Counted from the first letter of the stretch, positions 23,101 through 35,029 are shown. The stretch: 64,000 bases of DNA from Cadophora sp. MPI-SDFR-AT-0126 (GCA_020747065.1 JAGMVK010000003.1:3038001-3102000); one strand, 5' to 3'. The notes: a model not told the origin generated them from the sequence alone. Program-made: numbers and translations.

Positions 23101-23372
23101 AATGGCCGCAGAACCCAGAAGGATGATAACAAGCTGATCTTTGAACTGCTCGAGGATCAACTCCCAAATTGGAGTTGGGGGCTCTTCTTCAATGGCTATT
23201 GAACCGTTAGCTTTTGAGCAGTGCGATGGGACGCGAGGGGAAGTCTCTGCATACAATTGCGACCATATTTCTCTCTTGAAGCTTTGACTTGAGACTCTGA
23301 CAATCCCTGAGCTTCAGAGACAGAGAAGAAGTTCAGGACCTCGGAGGTGGATTTGGCGTATGCGTTTTCCAT
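20194..23372 (-). CDS. SERCA-type P-type Ca2+-transporting ATPase
   Basis: This is a P2A pump moving Ca2+ from the cytosol into the ER or Golgi. Exons are 23372-23255, 23195-23038, 22987-20349 and 20281-20194; all three introns (59, 50 and 67 bp) keep frame and the product is 1000 residues, as in animal SERCA. Visible motifs are the actuator TGES (about 178-181), the Ca-site turn PEGL (about 304-307), the phosphorylation site DKTGT with D347, the [21 protein letters not shown] hinge region in the P domain, and [22 protein letters not shown] in the sixth transmembrane segment. The N-terminus ([20 protein letters not shown]) is the cation-ATPase N-terminal domain. It resembles Neurospora NCA-1 more than the Golgi PMR1 class, judged from length and the SERCA-like N-terminus. 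The final exon encodes a short Lys-rich cytosolic tail. Confidence 0.95.
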
Positions 23373-25350
23373 TGCGAACGTGGGGTAGCAGACTGGCGAA
23401 GTGAAGGTTGGTGGGTTGGGTTGTACCGTTTGGCGGCTACTCTTTTTATCTTGGAGCGATCATGCAAGGCCAGATATTTCGTCCAAAAGTAGTGGCAAAA
23501 ATGTAGTTAAAATTTGCAGCGGAGGATAACGACGAAGTGAACCTCGTGGGCGGGGAAGGAGACTATATTCTTCCTCAAGTGCTGCTTGGAAAGTTCTGGG
23601 TCTCTGCCACCACAAATCTACAAGTGTCCTCTTCGTTCAAGATGGGATTGGTCGGTTGGGAACCCTTAGCCTCGTCGTCTGAAGCGACAGGGCTGGGCAG
23701 AGTGGGCGGATGCACTGGACTGCGCTAGAGTCGCGGGTATTCGGCCTATCTTAGAACTGAAGGTGTTTCTTTGTGTTTCTTAACTTGACTGCCGTATGTG
23801 AGTCTTGAATAGATTGAAGTTAAGAGTTCAAGAGTACTGTACAGTAGTGCTTTGTCTGTTGTGCTGTTTTCAGAAGTACTGACTGTATTCATCGTTTTGA
23901 GCCGCACCTTTGCCCCAGGTCGGTCGGTACCAGACCCGGAATGCTTGACTTTTCTCATCCCAGCCAAACTAAAGATATCACCTCGGCGGGGAAACTTCTC
24001 TATCTCCAGATGTCTCTGTGGATGTCTCTGACTACCCCTCATTTGTTGAGCAGGGTCTTCACAAGGAAGACTTTGATTGAAATACGAAAGAACTTCCGTG
24101 TGTTGTCTGTCGTTTGTGCCAATTGCGCCGATTATGTCATCTCTGAGTGAGTAACGGCTTGGAGCATTTCTTTTTACAATATGCTCTGTCGGTATTATGA
24201 AGCTATCGGCATTTTTGACCCGTAATTATGTTGGCAAAGTCATGTAGAAATTCGTTTGGTATATTGAGTGCATTCGCCGCGATAAATTGGATGAAAAAGT
24301 CCTTTGGGGGGACTGTATAACACCACTTCATCCCCTAACTCTCATACATGGGTTCATCGTGATGCGCAGCCAAACTTCAATCCCCTAAATCCGACGCCGA
24401 GAGCATCCATAGCATGAATGATCTCTCAGCTCCTCCTCTCATCACACCAGATCACCAAGGTGAGTCTTTTTCGTCCAATTGTTGGGTCGTCACAGTTGCC
24501 ATGTGGCTCCATTGGTTGACACGTCTGCCAGCACATGCAACCCAACAACACCCCTGCGAACGACAAGGCAGAAACCAGTTGAGTCCGTATACATATGATA
24601 AGGGACGTCCTATATGAGACAAAGTAGCCATTCAGGGTGGACAAAAGCCAGAGAAGAATACAGCAGATGGATGGGAATGGGCAGAATCAAGTTGTGCAGT
24701 AAGATGACGTGACCTATGGCAACGCTGTCTTGGTTCATGGATGGAGGGAGTCGTGCAGATCCCGGAAGCGTTGTTGTTATTGTCAAGTACTTGACTACCC
24801 AGACTCCCGACATCCGCCCTCTGCCATGTCGGGAGATGAGTTGAGGCTTTCCTTGATTTGAAGCCTCAACGTGGGTTACCCAGGGTACAATAGATAGAGA
24901 AAGTGGTTGACCGTCTGCCATCCCCCGCCCGATCTCTTTGTCGTGGCATCCCACGTGATACGACCTTGATACTCCCTTCAGCCTCGTAGACGTTGATTGT
25001 AAATGATACCAGGCAGAGATAATTCGAGACAGAGGATTATATTTCAGAGACCATTCACTCAAAACAGAAAAATAAGCAAATCGAGTCGCCCAGAGTTCAT
25101 TTTGTTGATGCAGCGTTGCTGTTCACCCTCGATTCTGCCACCATCCTACTCAGCCCGCCTTCCCTTAGCGAACTGCACTAAGCGTAGTTGAGCACCGTCG
25201 GCGTGGACCTCCCCAGAGTCTTTTGAAGGAGCACGACACTTCGATTGGAACTTTTCCTCCAACAACCCAACACCACACCATCGATCTGCGATCTTCTTCA
25301 TCCACCACTTCCCTCCCTCCTTTGCAAATTAATTCTGATCCACCGCAAGA
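23373..25350. other. Intergenic, 2 kb, with a cluster of hairpins
   Basis: The stretch between the divergent Ca2+ pump and 14-3-3 genes holds no supported ORF. It contains the structured element described at 24797-24876 and a palindrome at 24783-24794. The last 150 bp are pyrimidine-rich, as is common in promoters of highly expressed fungal genes. Confidence 0.45.
24797..24876. other. Predicted three-way-junction structure (two perfect 10-bp hairpins closed by a 5-bp stem)
   Basis: ACCCA at 24797-24801 can pair with TGGGT at 24872-24876. Inside are two perfect hairpins: CTCCCGACAT at 24804-24813 with ATGTCGGGAG at 24826-24835 (12-nt loop), and GTTGAGGCTT at 24840-24849 with AAGCCTCAAC at 24861-24870 (11-nt loop). 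Junction spacers are 2, 4 and 1 nt. A 12-bp palindrome TCAAGTACTTGA precedes it at 24783-24794. It could be a structured RNA, a remnant of a foldback element, or a cruciform; the strand is unknown. Confidence 0.45.
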
Positions 25351-26610
25351 ATGACTACCGAAGTAAGTTCCCTCTCTGCCGCATCCGCGTCACCTTTGCA
25401 ATGCAAGTCGCTGTTGTTTTCCCCTCCATGGCCCAACAACCCTTATCGACCGCGTTACTAACATCCATCCACCTCTCTGCCATCCCTCAATAGCAATCTG
25501 CTGACTTCTATCCCTCTATCTAGCGTGAAAGGTACGGAACGGACTTAGATTCGCTGCCCCAGGCGCCTATCCGATGTCGATGCTAACTCCCACCGCAGTA
25601 AGACCTTCCTCGCGAGGCTCTGTGAGCAGGCCGAGCGTTACGATGAGATGGTTACATACATGAAGGAGGTTGCCAAGGTACGCGATGCGCTCATCGACCT
25701 CACCGGCGATGCTGGCTTCAGGGAGGGATTACAACTGACGACGCGTGACACAGTTGGGCGGAGAACTTACCGTTGATGAGCGAAACCTTCTGTCGGTCGC
25801 TTACAAGAATGTTGTCGGAACCAGACGTGCTTCCTGGCGCATAATCTCCTCAATCGAGCAGAAGGAAGAGTCTAAGGGTACCGACAAGCACGTCTCCACC
25901 ATCCGTGACTACCGTCAAAAGATCGAAACCGAGCTCGAGAAGGTCTGCCAGGATGTCCTTGATGTCTTGGATGAGTCCTTGATTCCCAAGGCCGAGTCTG
26001 GAGAGTCTAAGGTGTTCTACCACAAGATGTACGTCTTATCGCCAGCGGCCTGTTCATTTTACAACTCTACAGCTGGACTTTTGCTGACATGGGTCATAAT
26101 ACAGGAAGGGTGATTACCACCGTTACTTGGCTGAGTTTGCTTCCGGTGAGAAGCGCAAAGTTGCTGCCACTGCTGCTCACGAGGCCTACAAGGTACGCGC
26201 CACATCAAACAGTCCCTTCAACTTTGCTGACTTATCCTGCACAGAACGCTACCGATGTCGCCCAAACGGAGCTGACCCCAACTCACCCCATCCGTCTTGG
26301 CTTAGCCCTCAACTTCTCTGTCTTCTACTACGAGATCTTGAACTCCCCAGACCGTGCATGCCATCTCGCCAAGCAAGCCTTCGACGATGCCATTGCTGAG
26401 CTTGATTCTCTGTCCGAGGAGTCCTACCGTGACAGCACCCTCATCATGCAACTCCTCCGAGACAACCTCACCCTCTGGACTTCATCGGATAGCGGCGAGC
26501 CAGAGGCCGCACCAGCCGAGCCAGCCAAGGAGGCCGACAAGGCTGCTGAACCAGAGGAGACCAAGCCCGCTGAGCCAAAGACCGACGCTGCGCCTGCCAC
26601 CGAGTCCTAG
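25351..26610 (+). CDS. 14-3-3 family protein
   Basis: 14-3-3 proteins are dimeric adaptors that bind phosphoserine/threonine partners in signalling and the cell cycle. Exons are 25351-25362, 25524-25531 (an 8-nt microexon), 25599-25677, 25754-26028, 26105-26192 and 26245-26610; all five introns keep frame and the product is 275 residues. Signatures are [20 protein letters not shown] (the first 14-3-3 signature) and [20 protein letters not shown] (the second). The phosphopeptide-binding Lys, Arg and Tyr residues in the RRASWR and [10 protein letters not shown] segments are present. The C-terminal tail is long and rich in Ala, Glu, Pro and Lys, as in fungal family members. Yeast relatives are BMH1/BMH2. 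The microexon model is needed to obtain [20 protein letters not shown]. Confidence 0.96.
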
Positions 26611-29600
26611 ATATCTCCCTCTCGAATCTTCTCATCTCGTTTTCAAATGCTTCCTCGATCTTGCTAGAATAGCCGGGTGTACTCGGCTACTGGTGGGAGT
26701 GATTGCAGCATTGGGTGTAGGGGATGGGAGTTGATATGAAAAGCAGAAAGAGCGGCTTTTGCGAATTCGGTTGCGATTTGCGAATACACCATCCTGCGAA
26801 CCTGATGATCATGTTTTCCTTTCTGGTTTGCAATGTTTTCCCCCCAGTCTCCTTGCGGTTGTTCTTCGCGTCTCTGGCGTGTTTTGCCGAAGGGTGTCCT
26901 TACCATACGTAGGGCTTCCTAGGCAGGGGCGTCTTTTGATACCGGAATGCATTTCTTCACAACAGAGCCTCAACGGCAAACAAACAAATATCGTCTATGA
27001 GAGATCTCCTTTCCATGGGCTATTTATTCGTTGGTTTCCCTGGTTCACAACTCTGGAGGTGTGCTTCTAATCAACTAGATATCCCTCGGAAATTCGTCAT
27101 CATTTTCCTTTCCGATACCTGCCTGCTTGCTTGCCCGAGTTCTTGCGTTTTGTCATAGCGGTCTGTTTTTTTTCTTGCCTGAGAAATGATCAACAAAAAC
27201 CAAAACCCCCATCTTGTGTGTTGTTGAGTTACTTACATACTCCTAAGTAGCTTGCCAACATCGATGAACACCTACAGTACAAACCTGTGTCTGTCCTGAT
27301 CCTAATGAACTCTCAAATGTGATGTAATTTGTTTTGATAATTTCTGTTAGAGTATGTCCATTGAGACCATTATGATTCAAGAACAGCCCCCGGCCCACTG
27401 AATCTTCTTTGGCAATGCTCATCTTCAGACCAAGTGCAATGCTGATAGTTTTGCGGAGTGTATGCCAAATATTCCTTTTTCCAACTCACCTATCTGTTTC
27501 TCCCAGCGTAGCTCGCTTTTCCCGCATCTTCATCTAGCCCAAAGTCTGGTGTCTACAACCTCTTCACTGCTATGTATTTCTGCTTCCCCTGGCACTGCTC
27601 CACTCCATGTGTACTATCATCTAAATGCCCCCAAAAGCCCTCAGCTTATCCCACATATCCCTCCTCTTATCCGCCAGACATTTCCCTCTCGTCTCGTCTC
27701 CAAGAATTGTCCGCGTTCAACAACCTACCCGCTCTCTCCAGCCTCTCTTTCCTGTCCCTCGACCTTTTGATCCGTGTGTCATCCTCATGCTCAACATCCG
27801 AAATGCCGCTCCCAGGAGAAAGATGCACACTGCTGCCACCACCGAATCCTCTCACTGCCTTCTCCACTCGTCCTGGTTCTTATATCTGTGTTGGTTTGAG
27901 AGAGATGTGTTGGTGGTGCTGATTGTGATGCTGCGAGGTGGTGTAGAGACTTTGATTTGAGATGGGATTTGGTTTAGGATTTGGTTTAGGCTTTGGCCGG
28001 GAAAGGGGTGGAGTACAGAGCTGTTCTGCCGCTGAATCCGGTATTGGTATTTGATGGTCCAGGAGGGTTACTGGGGAGGAGGAGGAGCTTCCTCAAGAAC
28101 TTATGGCTGGTGGGTTTGGTGTTTTGCTTCTCCTTATTGAGATTCGGAATTGGCTGTGTGTGTGCTCGAAGGTGGATTAATTTGTAACGGTGATTTTGCC
28201 CTATCGATTCGTCTTCCTATGGTGCCGGTACAATGTGACAGTGGTCTCGTCTGGTGGAGGAGAGGCATAGCAGAAAGCTTTTGTTCTTAGTCTTTGCGGG
28301 GGAAGATCGGAGGAAGGCTTGAATTGGGGCAATATTCCTAGACAATTGATATCATAAGGGGCTGATCGTCACATTGGATCTATATTCTTGTGTCAAGGAG
28401 ACTACAGTACATTCAGAGGGGGGAGAAAAGGACTCAGGCGGGTATCGGGAATTTCTCCTTCGTTTTCGATTACCACCGGATTCCTCTGCTTGTGACCGGA
28501 CCATGTAGACCAGAGATCAATCATAACAGATTTTTTTCACGAAAATTGTTCTATAGTCTTGTCCTAGTAGATACTGGATGTTCAAAAACTAGGAATGCTG
28601 CAGAACCGAGCGGCTAGCCTTGCCACCACACAACACATCAATAGGTATGGCCTTCTCCAGTCTGGCACGTCAAGACGCTCTGATCCTTGAAAGGCCAAAG
28701 ATTAATGACAATTAGTTTAGCACATACAATGCAAGTACAGCTTTGTGCATCGTAGAATGAGGACTCAGATATAGTTCTGCTGAGACAACGTACAAGGAAC
28801 ACCCACCATTAACTGCGCAATATTGAAACTGAGTGCATTTCATCGGGCACAGAGAAGGAGACACAAGACTGTCGTGCGTAGCAAAAGCGACTCTGAAAGA
28901 TGCAAAAGATGCACAGTTGACCATCAAAAACTGACCAACCCTGTGTGAATCTCGTAGATTATGAATCTGAAGCCTCTTCAGTCCGCTTCTCCATCCTAGA
29001 GAAAGGTTGAAAATCAAAGAGGGCTCAATAAAGCATGCCATATTGTCTAGAAAACCATACCAGTCGGGCAATTTCCTGGTGCTTTCGTTTCCAGGTTGAC
29101 ATTGGAATGCAATGCAAGGAGAGGCTTGCTCCCAAAAAGAATAATCCAAGCTGCGCAGAAAACGGGGAAAAACAATAGTAAGATTGGGACAAGAAGTGGT
29201 GCTTTTGCGTGGCTTCAGAAATGGTCATATTGAGATCATGATCTTGTAGATTCATTCTCTTCCTATTAATTTTGATACTGTTATAAGTATCTTCATCATT
29301 AGCCATATGAAGAAGAAAGGAAGAGGAAGCAAAGGTTCGAAATTCAAGGTTTTCCATCCGGACGCGAGTCCCAATCGGGCTTAGCTCCGGTGTCCTGTTT
29401 AGTTGCTAATGAGGCTGGACCTCTTCAGTCGCAACAGCTGCCTCTGCCACCTTTCTATCCCTCGCAGAGAGACTTCAGCCTGTCACTCCAATCTCGAAGA
29501 AACAAACCAGATACCGTAAATCACACATTTGAACGTGTCTCGACAGTGGTCGATCAGTTTCATCAGCGAAGCCGCGCCTCCGATTCACTCGTTATCGTTC

Positions 29601-29621
29601 CCAATTTCCACTTTTGCGACA
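26611..29621. other. Intergenic, 3 kb, no supported gene
   Basis: The longest gene-free stretch of the left half. It includes the 14-3-3 3' flank and the PRP39 promoter. Plus-strand frames at 27462-27960 are Pro/Ser/Leu-rich low-complexity readings, and the minus-strand frame at 28712-29149 has no ATG. A GGATTTGGTTTA near-repeat lies around 27964-27992. Confidence 0.4.
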
Positions 29622-31933
29622 ATGAGCGACTTCAACTATGGAGGAACCGATGAGGAGTCTGCAGAGATCAAGAAGCTCGATGCTGAGGTGGTATGTTCTT
29701 CTTCTTTCCCCAGGTTCTAGTCATGGTACTAACTCTATCATCACAGCTCGAGGATCCTGACAACTTCGAAAACTGGGAAAAGCTGGTACGCGCCGCCGAA
29801 TCTCTTGAGGGAGGATTGAATCGAAATTCCAGCCCACAAGCTATCGCAACTACTCGCAGCGCCTACGATCGATTCCTTGCGAAGTTCCCACTTCTCTTCG
29901 GATACTGGAAGAAATATGCGGACCTAGAGTTCTCTATCGCGGGAACTGAGGCTGCTGAGATGGTGTTTGAGCGGGGGGTTGCGAGTATTACAACCTCAGT
30001 CGACCTGTGGACGGATTACACAGCGTTCAAAATTGAGGTCAGCAAACTCCGCCCTTTAGATGCCCATCATTGTGGTATTTTCTGTGCTAATTCGTCGTAG
30101 ACCTGCCATGATCCAGATGTGATCAGAGAGTAAGTATAACTGGACTCTTTCCTTCCCTTTAACACAGACATCTGCGGTGAGACGCATGCTGCGCAGCGGC
30201 GTACACTACATTTGGAGAGTCAAGTCGCAGGGTCGCAGACGGTGAGAACTGCCAAAAGAGTCGCTCCCTGTTTGATAGCCTTCTCACCCACATGATCAGG
30301 ATCTTTTCTTCTGCTATCACACGTTCGCATTTTACATCGTACCACTCTGCACACTTGTTCGGCGAGGATGGAGATATTGAGGATCATTAGTTCAAGCACA
30401 CTTGCCCTTTCCGTATTTGCACTCCTTGCCACCTTACCTCCATCCCCTCCCTCTAAAAGCTTAACTGACACTCAATGGTAGACTCTTTGAGCGTGGTGCG
30501 GCATGTGTTGGATTAGACTTCCTTGCCCATCCTTTCTGGGACAAGTACCTCGAATTTGAGGATCGTGTCGAAGCGCACGACAAAGACTACAAGATCTTCT
30601 CCATCCTGAGCAGAGTGATCAAGATCCCCATGCACCAATATGCTCGATACTTCGAGAAATTCCGCCAACTCGCACACTCTCGTCCGGTGGTAGAGCTCGT
30701 ACCAGCCGACACTCTCAGTCGGTTCCGTGCCGAAGTCGAGTCTGAAAGCGCTGGGTACCAAGGCGGCCCGAAAGGAATTTCAGAAATGGAAATCGAACGA
30801 GAAGTGCGAACCAAAATCGACAACTTCTACCTTGAGACCTTCACAAGCACTCAAGCCGAAACAACAAAACGGTGGACATACGAATCCGAGATCAAGAGGC
30901 CATATTTCCATGTCACTGAGCTTGACTATGCTCAACTGGCCAACTGGAGAAAGTATCTGGATTTCGAGGAGTCGGAGGGTGATTACACCAGAGCTGTCTT
31001 CTTATACGAGCGATGTCTCGTCACTTGCGCTTTCTACGATGAGTTCTGGTTCAGATATCTCCGATGGATGTCCGCTCAAGAGGGCAAGCAAGAAGAGGTC
31101 CGGAATATCTATCAGCGTGCTAGTACCATCTATGTCCCAATTAGCAGACCTGGCATTCGATTGCAATACGCCTACTTTGAGGAGATGTCGGATCGCTCTG
31201 ATCTTGCTCGTGATATCCACGAAGCTATTCTGGACCGGATGCCTGGTCATGTTGAGACTATCATCTCGTGGGCCAATCTTGAACGCCGTCAACATGGTCT
31301 AGAAGCTGCCATTCAAGTCTACAAGGCCCAAATTGACAACCCCATTGTTGATCTCTTTGCAAAGGCGGCTTTCGTGGTCGAATGGGCTATTCTTCTGTGG
31401 AAAATCAAGGGATCTGTCGATGAGGCACGTCAAGTTTTCCAGAAGAACCAACAATGGTACCTCCAAAGTCGTCACTTCTGGGCAAGCTACCTTGAGTTTG
31501 AGCTTTCTCAACCAACAAGCGCTGAGAAGGAGACCGAGCACTACGAGAGGATCAAGAAGATCCACGAAGACCTGGTGAAGAAGAGCGGTATGAGCCTTTC
31601 GACAAGGAAAGAGCTTAGCAACTACTACTTTACATATCTCCAAGAGCGAGGTACCAAGGATGCCATGAAGGAATTCTTGCAGATCGACAGAGAGCTAAAT
31701 GGGTATGTCGCCCTTTGATCTTCTTTCTAGAACATCATGCTAACATCATCAGCCCTGTTTCGGTTCAACCCGACTACGCTAAACCCCTCACGGCCGGCAA
31801 AGGTCTAGAGAATGGTCACGCACCCATAGTCGACGAAGCGACCCTCCGGAAAGGAGAAGCGAGATACAGCAACTACTATGCAGAGCGCCGCGATGTACCT
31901 GCCAATGCTCAAGGCACAGCCCCATTTGCTTGA
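29622..31933 (+). CDS. PRP39: Pre-mRNA splicing factor Prp39 (U1 snRNP, HAT repeats)
   Basis: Prp39 helps U1 snRNP commit to the 5' splice site in the nucleus. Exons are 29622-29690, 29747-30037, 30101-30129, 30482-31702 and 31753-31933; frames join cleanly to 596 residues. The protein is a series of HAT (half-a-TPR) helices with the typical aromatic spacing: NFENWEKLVRAAE, LFGYWKKYADLEF, DLWTDYTAFKIE, HPFWDKYLEFEDR, LANWRKYLDFEE, EFWFRYLRWMSA and HFWASYLEFEL. The family block IPMHQYARYFEKF is present. The exon 3 to exon 4 intron (30130-30481, 352 bp) is far longer than the others and could hide an unrecognised short exon, although the frame is continuous without one. The C-terminus (GEARYSNYYAERRD) is short and polar. 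Confidence 0.95.
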
Positions 31934-32505
31934 TAGATATCCTGCTTATTCTCTTTTTGCGACTACGGATGTTACCTTGACTACATTTTCTACCTTACTT
32001 GACACGACGCATGGATGGATGAATGGATAGATGGATGGGTGGGTTGGTAAGTGGAAGGAGAGCATCTCTGTACCATAGGTTCTTTGCATTTCCTATTACG
32101 GGCGAGACTTGATTTGCGATTCGATCGATATGCCCTTTGGCTGAACAGGTTGAAAGGCAGGTAGCGGGTTATAGGTTTTGGATCACATTGCTGTATCTCT
32201 ATTGCTACCTAGCTTACTCGACCTTCGATCTTGGCTCAAGAATCTCGAATTTGAATGGGATTGTGATCCGTACGATAGATAGCTACACTTCATCGATTCT
32301 TTCTGCTTAGCCCTTTCTGCAGCATTTCCTACCGAGAACTTTCGCCGAATAGATACACAGGTACCAACAATACGCTTTACCGTTCGAAACTGCAGGTGAT
32401 TTTTGTCGTTCTCATTATCGATGCTGTGAGTTTGGCAAGATTCAAGGGAGCCACGGAGGAACAATTGGAGGCTTCGCCTTAGTCGGCATTTTCACGTGCC
32501 TTGGA
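31934..32505. other. PRP39 3' flank up to the transposon boundary
   Basis: No gene. It contains an ATGG-type simple repeat at 32011-32045. CCTTG at 32499-32503 recurs just beyond the other end of the inserted element. Confidence 0.45.
32011..32045. repeat. Imperfect ATGG/ATGA tetranucleotide repeat
   Basis: Repeated ATGG units with single-base variants, in the 3' flank of PRP39. Confidence 0.7.
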
Positions 32506-32531
32506 CCACCAGGGGGTGCACGAATTCGTGA
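32506..32531 (+). repeat. Left terminal inverted repeat (26 bp)
   Basis: Identical, in reverse complement, to 40678-40703. It includes the internal palindrome CACGAATTCGTG. Confidence 0.88.
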
Positions 32532-32559
32532 TCCGGTGGTAAGCGAGAATCGAAAACCC

Positions 32560-32887
32560 CACTAAAAATAGCTAACTTCAAGACTTAATAAAAGTATAAT
32601 TAATAAGTAATTTAGCTTAAAATTGAAAATAGCATTAGTTATTATATAAATATTTTATTATATTAAGTTTTATAAGGTCTTTTATAATTTTGTATTTATT
32701 AATTATAATATAATAAAAAGTAAATAATAAAGCATTTTAGTCTTTGATTTTAGTACTAGTGCCCTTATATTTTTTTAAAATAAATTTTGGTGAAATGAAA
32801 TAATATATAAAAATTTGTGTATATTCTTAATTTTAGCTATTTTTATCTTTATTTGCGTTTTAAATAAGGATTTCAAAATAACGATTT
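32560..32887. other. AT-rich interior of the TIR element
   Basis: Roughly four fifths A+T with no open frame of note. This is the body of the small inverted-repeat element left of the LTR insertion. The composition suggests past RIP, but it could be intrinsic to the element. Confidence 0.6.
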
Positions 32888-33109
32888 TGTAACGACGCAA
32901 TATTACTAAGTGCAGTATCAAGTATGGGAGCAAGAGGGTAGGTAAATAGTAATATTATAGGTCTGGTACGAAGGAAACAAGAAGGTAAGGAGCCCTCACA
33001 GGAGGAGCGGTCCTATATATACACGAATCTGGTCCGGCTTCCGTCCGGTAATATTCCGGCTAAACCTGAGTACCTCTATTTCCAGCACTTCCGTCACTTT
33101 AACGTTACA
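32888..33109 (-). repeat. 3' LTR (left), 222 bp
   Basis: Differs from the right LTR at two sites only: T at 33075 where the right has C (40614), and T at 33100 where the right has C (40639). The second is CpA in the right copy and TpA here, as RIP would give. It holds a TATATATA stretch. Confidence 0.95.
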
Positions 33110-33122
33110 TCACCCCCCTCCT
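33110..33122 (-). other. Polypurine tract of the retrotransposon
   Basis: On the minus strand the 13 bases are all purine except one T and end exactly at the LTR, the expected position of the plus-strand primer for reverse transcription. Confidence 0.75.
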
Positions 33123-33599
33123 GTAAGAGAGCTTGCCCCTAAGCTCTGAATCGTATTTCCACGTAGAATTATCGTTGTATAAAACAGTAGAGATATACAG
33201 CTTTAGTAGGGAGATTCCGGAGGAAGTGTTGATCCGGCAGTGCTAGTTAATAATAATAGTAGTGGTAAGCGAGGTAGTAACCTGACTGTAAAGCTATCTG
33301 AAAGGCGTCCGAACTAGGTCTGGTGAGGCCATAATTGCTTGCTATTATGCGTGTTATAGTACTTAACAGCGCAGATCTCCAGAATTCTGACTTTCTTCTT
33401 TAAATAACTATAACTTCAAGCTCTGTAAGCGAACCTTATACATAGAGATTTATCGATCTGTATATATTACTAATACATTTTGATAGTTCGTATCAAATAA
33501 AATAAGCAATTCGAGAGTAAGTTAAGTTCTGAATTCCTAGTGGTTCAGCGGTGATTCGGAGTTAATTCAGTGTATTAATATAAACAGTGCCTGCTTCAA

Positions 33600-34420
33600 C
33601 CCCTGTTAACGCCCTCGAGTCCGCCTACCGTAAGCATTGCATCTGATGCGTTCATCTGCTCGCCACGGAACTAGACCATGTTTACGAGTTCAACAGTACT
33701 AGAAGCAAGAAGTGTGCGTACTGCAAGAAGTAAGCAGAAAAGTGCAATCCCGTAGGTACTCCCTATTTCCTTTTCCCAAATCCCGATTGTTATGAATATG
33801 GTCCGATTATGATCCGGATAAGCTAAAATACTGATTTCTGTACTAGATTCCGCACTATATAGCTAAGGAATATCATAAGCTCTCCCTCGCCATCACCGCC
33901 AAAGATAATAAGGGTATTATTTCTACCTCCTAAGAGATCGATGCCGGATTACGTGTTACTGCCGCCAATGCCCCTAAGACACAGGGTGAGCTGCAGTTGG
34001 AGTTATTAGAGGAAACCCGTGCTCTTCACCGGGCTGTTACGGATCTGGCCGCATAACAAGCTATAGGTTACCCCCTTTTCTTTTGTCTTTTTCTTCTATC
34101 ATAAGTTTCACTTGTAACTATCTCCATCTAGGATAGAGATCTAGTTCTAAATATACTTGTTTTCCCTTGTGCGAGATTAGAATAACCTCCGATTAACGTG
34201 TGAATAGGGTCTGGTTTTAGCCCTAGGCTAAATCCGAGAGGAGATTACCGCCGGTGCTACTAAGGTAGCTGAGACTGTTCGTCGTGGTGGTGTTAAGCGT
34301 AAGAGAGTAGAGGGGGAGGAGGAGGAGGGAGAGTTGCCGGCCCGTTTCCGGGCAACTCGAAGTAGTGGACGCCCTAGTGGCGCGGGGGAGGGAGAGGAGA
34401 TTCTAAATAACTTGGAATAG
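33600..34420 (+). pseudogene. Accessory gene inside the retrotransposon, antisense to gag-pol, CxxC-type finger
   Basis: Between the integrase end and the 3' LTR the plus strand reads as protein although gag-pol is on the minus strand. From about 33600 the frame gives ESAYRKHCI, a stop, CVHLLATELDHVYEFN and SKKCAYCKK, a stop, AEKCNP: paired CxxC and C-x2-C-x6-C. A plausible intron follows (33752-33846, GTAGGT...CTAG), then YIAKEYHKLSLAITA and GELQLELLEETRALHRAVTD (helical). After a second probable intron (about 34066-34226) comes a basic/acidic tail (VKRKRVEGEEEEGELPARFR) ending at TAG near 34420. In-frame stops number four and, where the neighbouring residues allow a guess, sit where Gln codons would fit, as RIP at CpA predicts. 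No ATG is identified. Extra ORFs of this kind have been reported in some fungal gypsy elements; homology here is untested. Confidence 0.6.
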
Positions 34421-35029
34421 GGGGAGAATAGGCCCTGTTTCGGATTGGCTTCGTCATTAGTTCTTCGTGGCTATACCTTCGGTCAGACTTCTTATACAGG
34501 AGTAGCCCCTTGTGGCGAAACCGGTGAGATGTTCTGGCTGGAGTACAGTCGTAAGACCGCGGCGTTGGTGCTTTAAATCAGAGGGTATTTAGATAGTCTG
34601 AATTAAACCTCGTTTTACTGTCTTGCTAACTGGTCTATTGTCTTCTAAGTGACTGTAGTCGTCTTCTCTATTCTCCTATGCGGCTAACTATTCGGGCAGG
34701 TTTCGGGGTAGTCCCGGAGTAGAAGGGTTAACTTAGTGAAAATCTCTTAACTTATAAGGCGACCTCATTAAATTAGACGCGTTATACTATATAGTATCAG
34801 GATCGTGGCTTACCTAACTGACTTAATACTTTAAGGTGTTGCGGTATAATCGCGATGCGAGAACTTCTTACACTTCCTATTCTTCTTGTCCCTTAATTAC
34901 CTCGGGGGGGTTTCGGGGCTGTTCCTGACTAGGTAAGGGGTTATTTGGGTCCCGGAATAATAGCTCAGGAGTAAATACATCATGAATATTCGATCCTGCA
35001 GGTAACTGGAGCTGATAGGAGTTCCCTAC
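34421..35029. other. Non-coding or decayed stretch between accessory gene and integrase
   Basis: No frame reads as protein on either strand for more than a few dozen codons. It separates the convergent accessory gene and pol. Confidence 0.4.

Noticed and set aside
27462..27960. Overlapping plus-strand frames of about 100 codons
   Set aside because: Pyrimidine-rich low-complexity sequence read in several frames equally well, with no protein features.
28712..29149. Minus-strand frame of 145 codons
   Set aside because: It starts at TTG, not ATG, and has no recognisable motif; a chance open frame.
32183..32464. Minus-strand frame of 93 codons next to the transposon
   Set aside because: No family features; the nearby plus-strand gene 3' flank explains the sequence better.
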